Positions 57,068 through 57,518 of a stretch of DNA of 57,518 nucleotides are shown here, in pieces. The notes below the pieces were generated by a model, which did not search any database, had not been told where the DNA came from, and was given only the letters and a program-made list of their open reading frames with translations. The position numbers and the translations under genes are program-made. The stretch covers positions 1 to 57,518 of the forward strand of contig JAHDBC010000016.1 in assembly GCA_020630595.1 (NCBI GenBank), read 5' to 3'. Origin of the DNA: Planktomarina sp. (GTDB taxonomy: Bacteria; Pseudomonadota; Alphaproteobacteria; Rhodobacterales; Rhodobacteraceae). Each line of letters starts with the position of its first letter. Positions within the stretch are counted from its first letter, which is position 1.

Positions 57068-57518
57068 CCTTCGATCTTGGTCAGGTCCGCAACGGACAGA
57101 CAGGTGGCCCGGATCCGATGCAACAGGTTCAGGCGATTGCGGCGGACCATATCGCTGTCTGCGTTGATTTTTGCCACATCAAAGAACGCATCAATCGGCC
57201 CGCGCAGGGTCGCCATGGCGGACATGGCGGTCACGAAATCCTCGGCCCCCATCGCGGGTTTGATCGCTTCGTCGGCGGCGTCCAAGGCCGCGAACAAGGC
57301 GCGTTCTTCGTCATATTCCGCGAACTTGATGTCCGCGCCAAAGGAATATTCAACGCCGTCCTTTTCTTCTGCCTGCGTCAGCAGGTTGTTTGCGCGCTTG
57401 AACCCTTGGATCAGGTTTTCCCCGTCATCGGTTTTCAGAACCTCCGCCAAAGCCTCTGCCCGTTTCACCAGCAGGGTCAGATCATCGTTTCCGGGCATCG
57501 CAATGCAGGCGTCGATGA
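57064..57518 (-). CDS. glyS: Glycyl-tRNA synthetase beta subunit, C-terminal fragment
   Basis: The reading frame is open to the end of the window and ends at TAA (57064-57066), overlapping the hydrolase stop by four bases. Residues such as ALDAADEAIKPAM, GPIDAFFDVAKINADSD and the final RLNLLHRIRATCLSVADLTK match the C-terminal helical domain of bacterial GlyS, which binds the tRNA anticodon. The catalytic alpha subunit and the start of GlyS lie outside. It marks the return to housekeeping genes. Confidence 0.88.
   Translation of the reverse strand, partial: IDACIAMPGNDDLTLLVKRAEALAEVLKTDDGENLIQGFKRANNLLTQAEEKDGVEYSFGADIKFAEYDEERALFAALDAADEAIKPAMGAEDFVTAMSAMATLRGPIDAFFDVAKINADSDMVRRNRLNLLHRIRATCLSVADLTKIEG

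Overview
The window looks like chromosomal DNA of a marine alphaproteobacterium of the order Rhodobacterales (Roseobacter group). The evidence is gene content and order: sdhC-sdhD-sdhA-two small genes-sdhB, the ethylmalonyl-CoA pathway genes mch and mcl2 beside mdh, and a sucCDAB-lpd cluster. The G+C is fairly high, with a marked preference for GAA over GAG for glutamate. The affiliation is inference from recognised protein sequences, not from a search. No rRNA, tRNA, CRISPR array, transposase or integrase was seen, and no gene-free stretch exceeds about 300 bases.

Layout. (a) 1-7620: surface nonulosonic (sialic/legionaminic-type) acid cluster. A neuB-neuC pair is followed by two tandem GT30 (Kdo-transferase family) glycosyltransferases; facing them are an SDR, a CMP-sugar synthetase and a Gfo/Idh/MocA oxidoreductase. 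(b) 7733-9751: a FadH-type dienoyl-CoA reductase. (c) 9786-15485: a putrescine-type potFGHI ABC importer and a thiamine-diphosphate enzyme. (d) 15569-22631: a second surface-sugar region with rfbA, an RmlD-like and an RmlB-like protein that have both lost the SDR Tyr/Lys catalytic pair, a putative rhamnosyltransferase and two related glycosyltransferases, one with a degenerate second copy of the domain. (e) 22770-26393: GMC oxidoreductase, RidA, aldehyde dehydrogenase. (f) 26492-47240: central carbon metabolism, with succinate dehydrogenase, mesaconyl-CoA hydratase, malyl-CoA thioesterase, malate dehydrogenase, succinyl-CoA synthetase, 2-oxoglutarate dehydrogenase E1/E2 and E3, with several unrelated small ORFs interposed. 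(g) 47355-48884: iron-linked genes (dps behind an Irr-type box, a DUF1289 protein, hemP). (h) 49034-57067: a dehalogenation-like locus. A 1063-residue reductive dehalogenase fused to its own flavin/NAD(P)H/[2Fe-2S] reductase lies divergent from an operon of class V aminotransferase, aldehyde dehydrogenase, tartrate-type dehydrogenase and a fluoroacetate-dehalogenase-like hydrolase. (i) The window ends in the C-terminus of glyS.

The strongest candidates for something unusual are the self-sufficient cytoplasmic reductive dehalogenase with its neighbouring hydrolytic dehalogenase-like operon; the pair of catalytically stripped rhamnose-pathway homologues beside an intact RfbA; the two GT30 enzymes tied to nonulosonate genes; and a perfect TGTGATCACA palindrome found singly or in phased pairs in front of the sdh and suc operons, suggesting one regulator of the TCA cycle.
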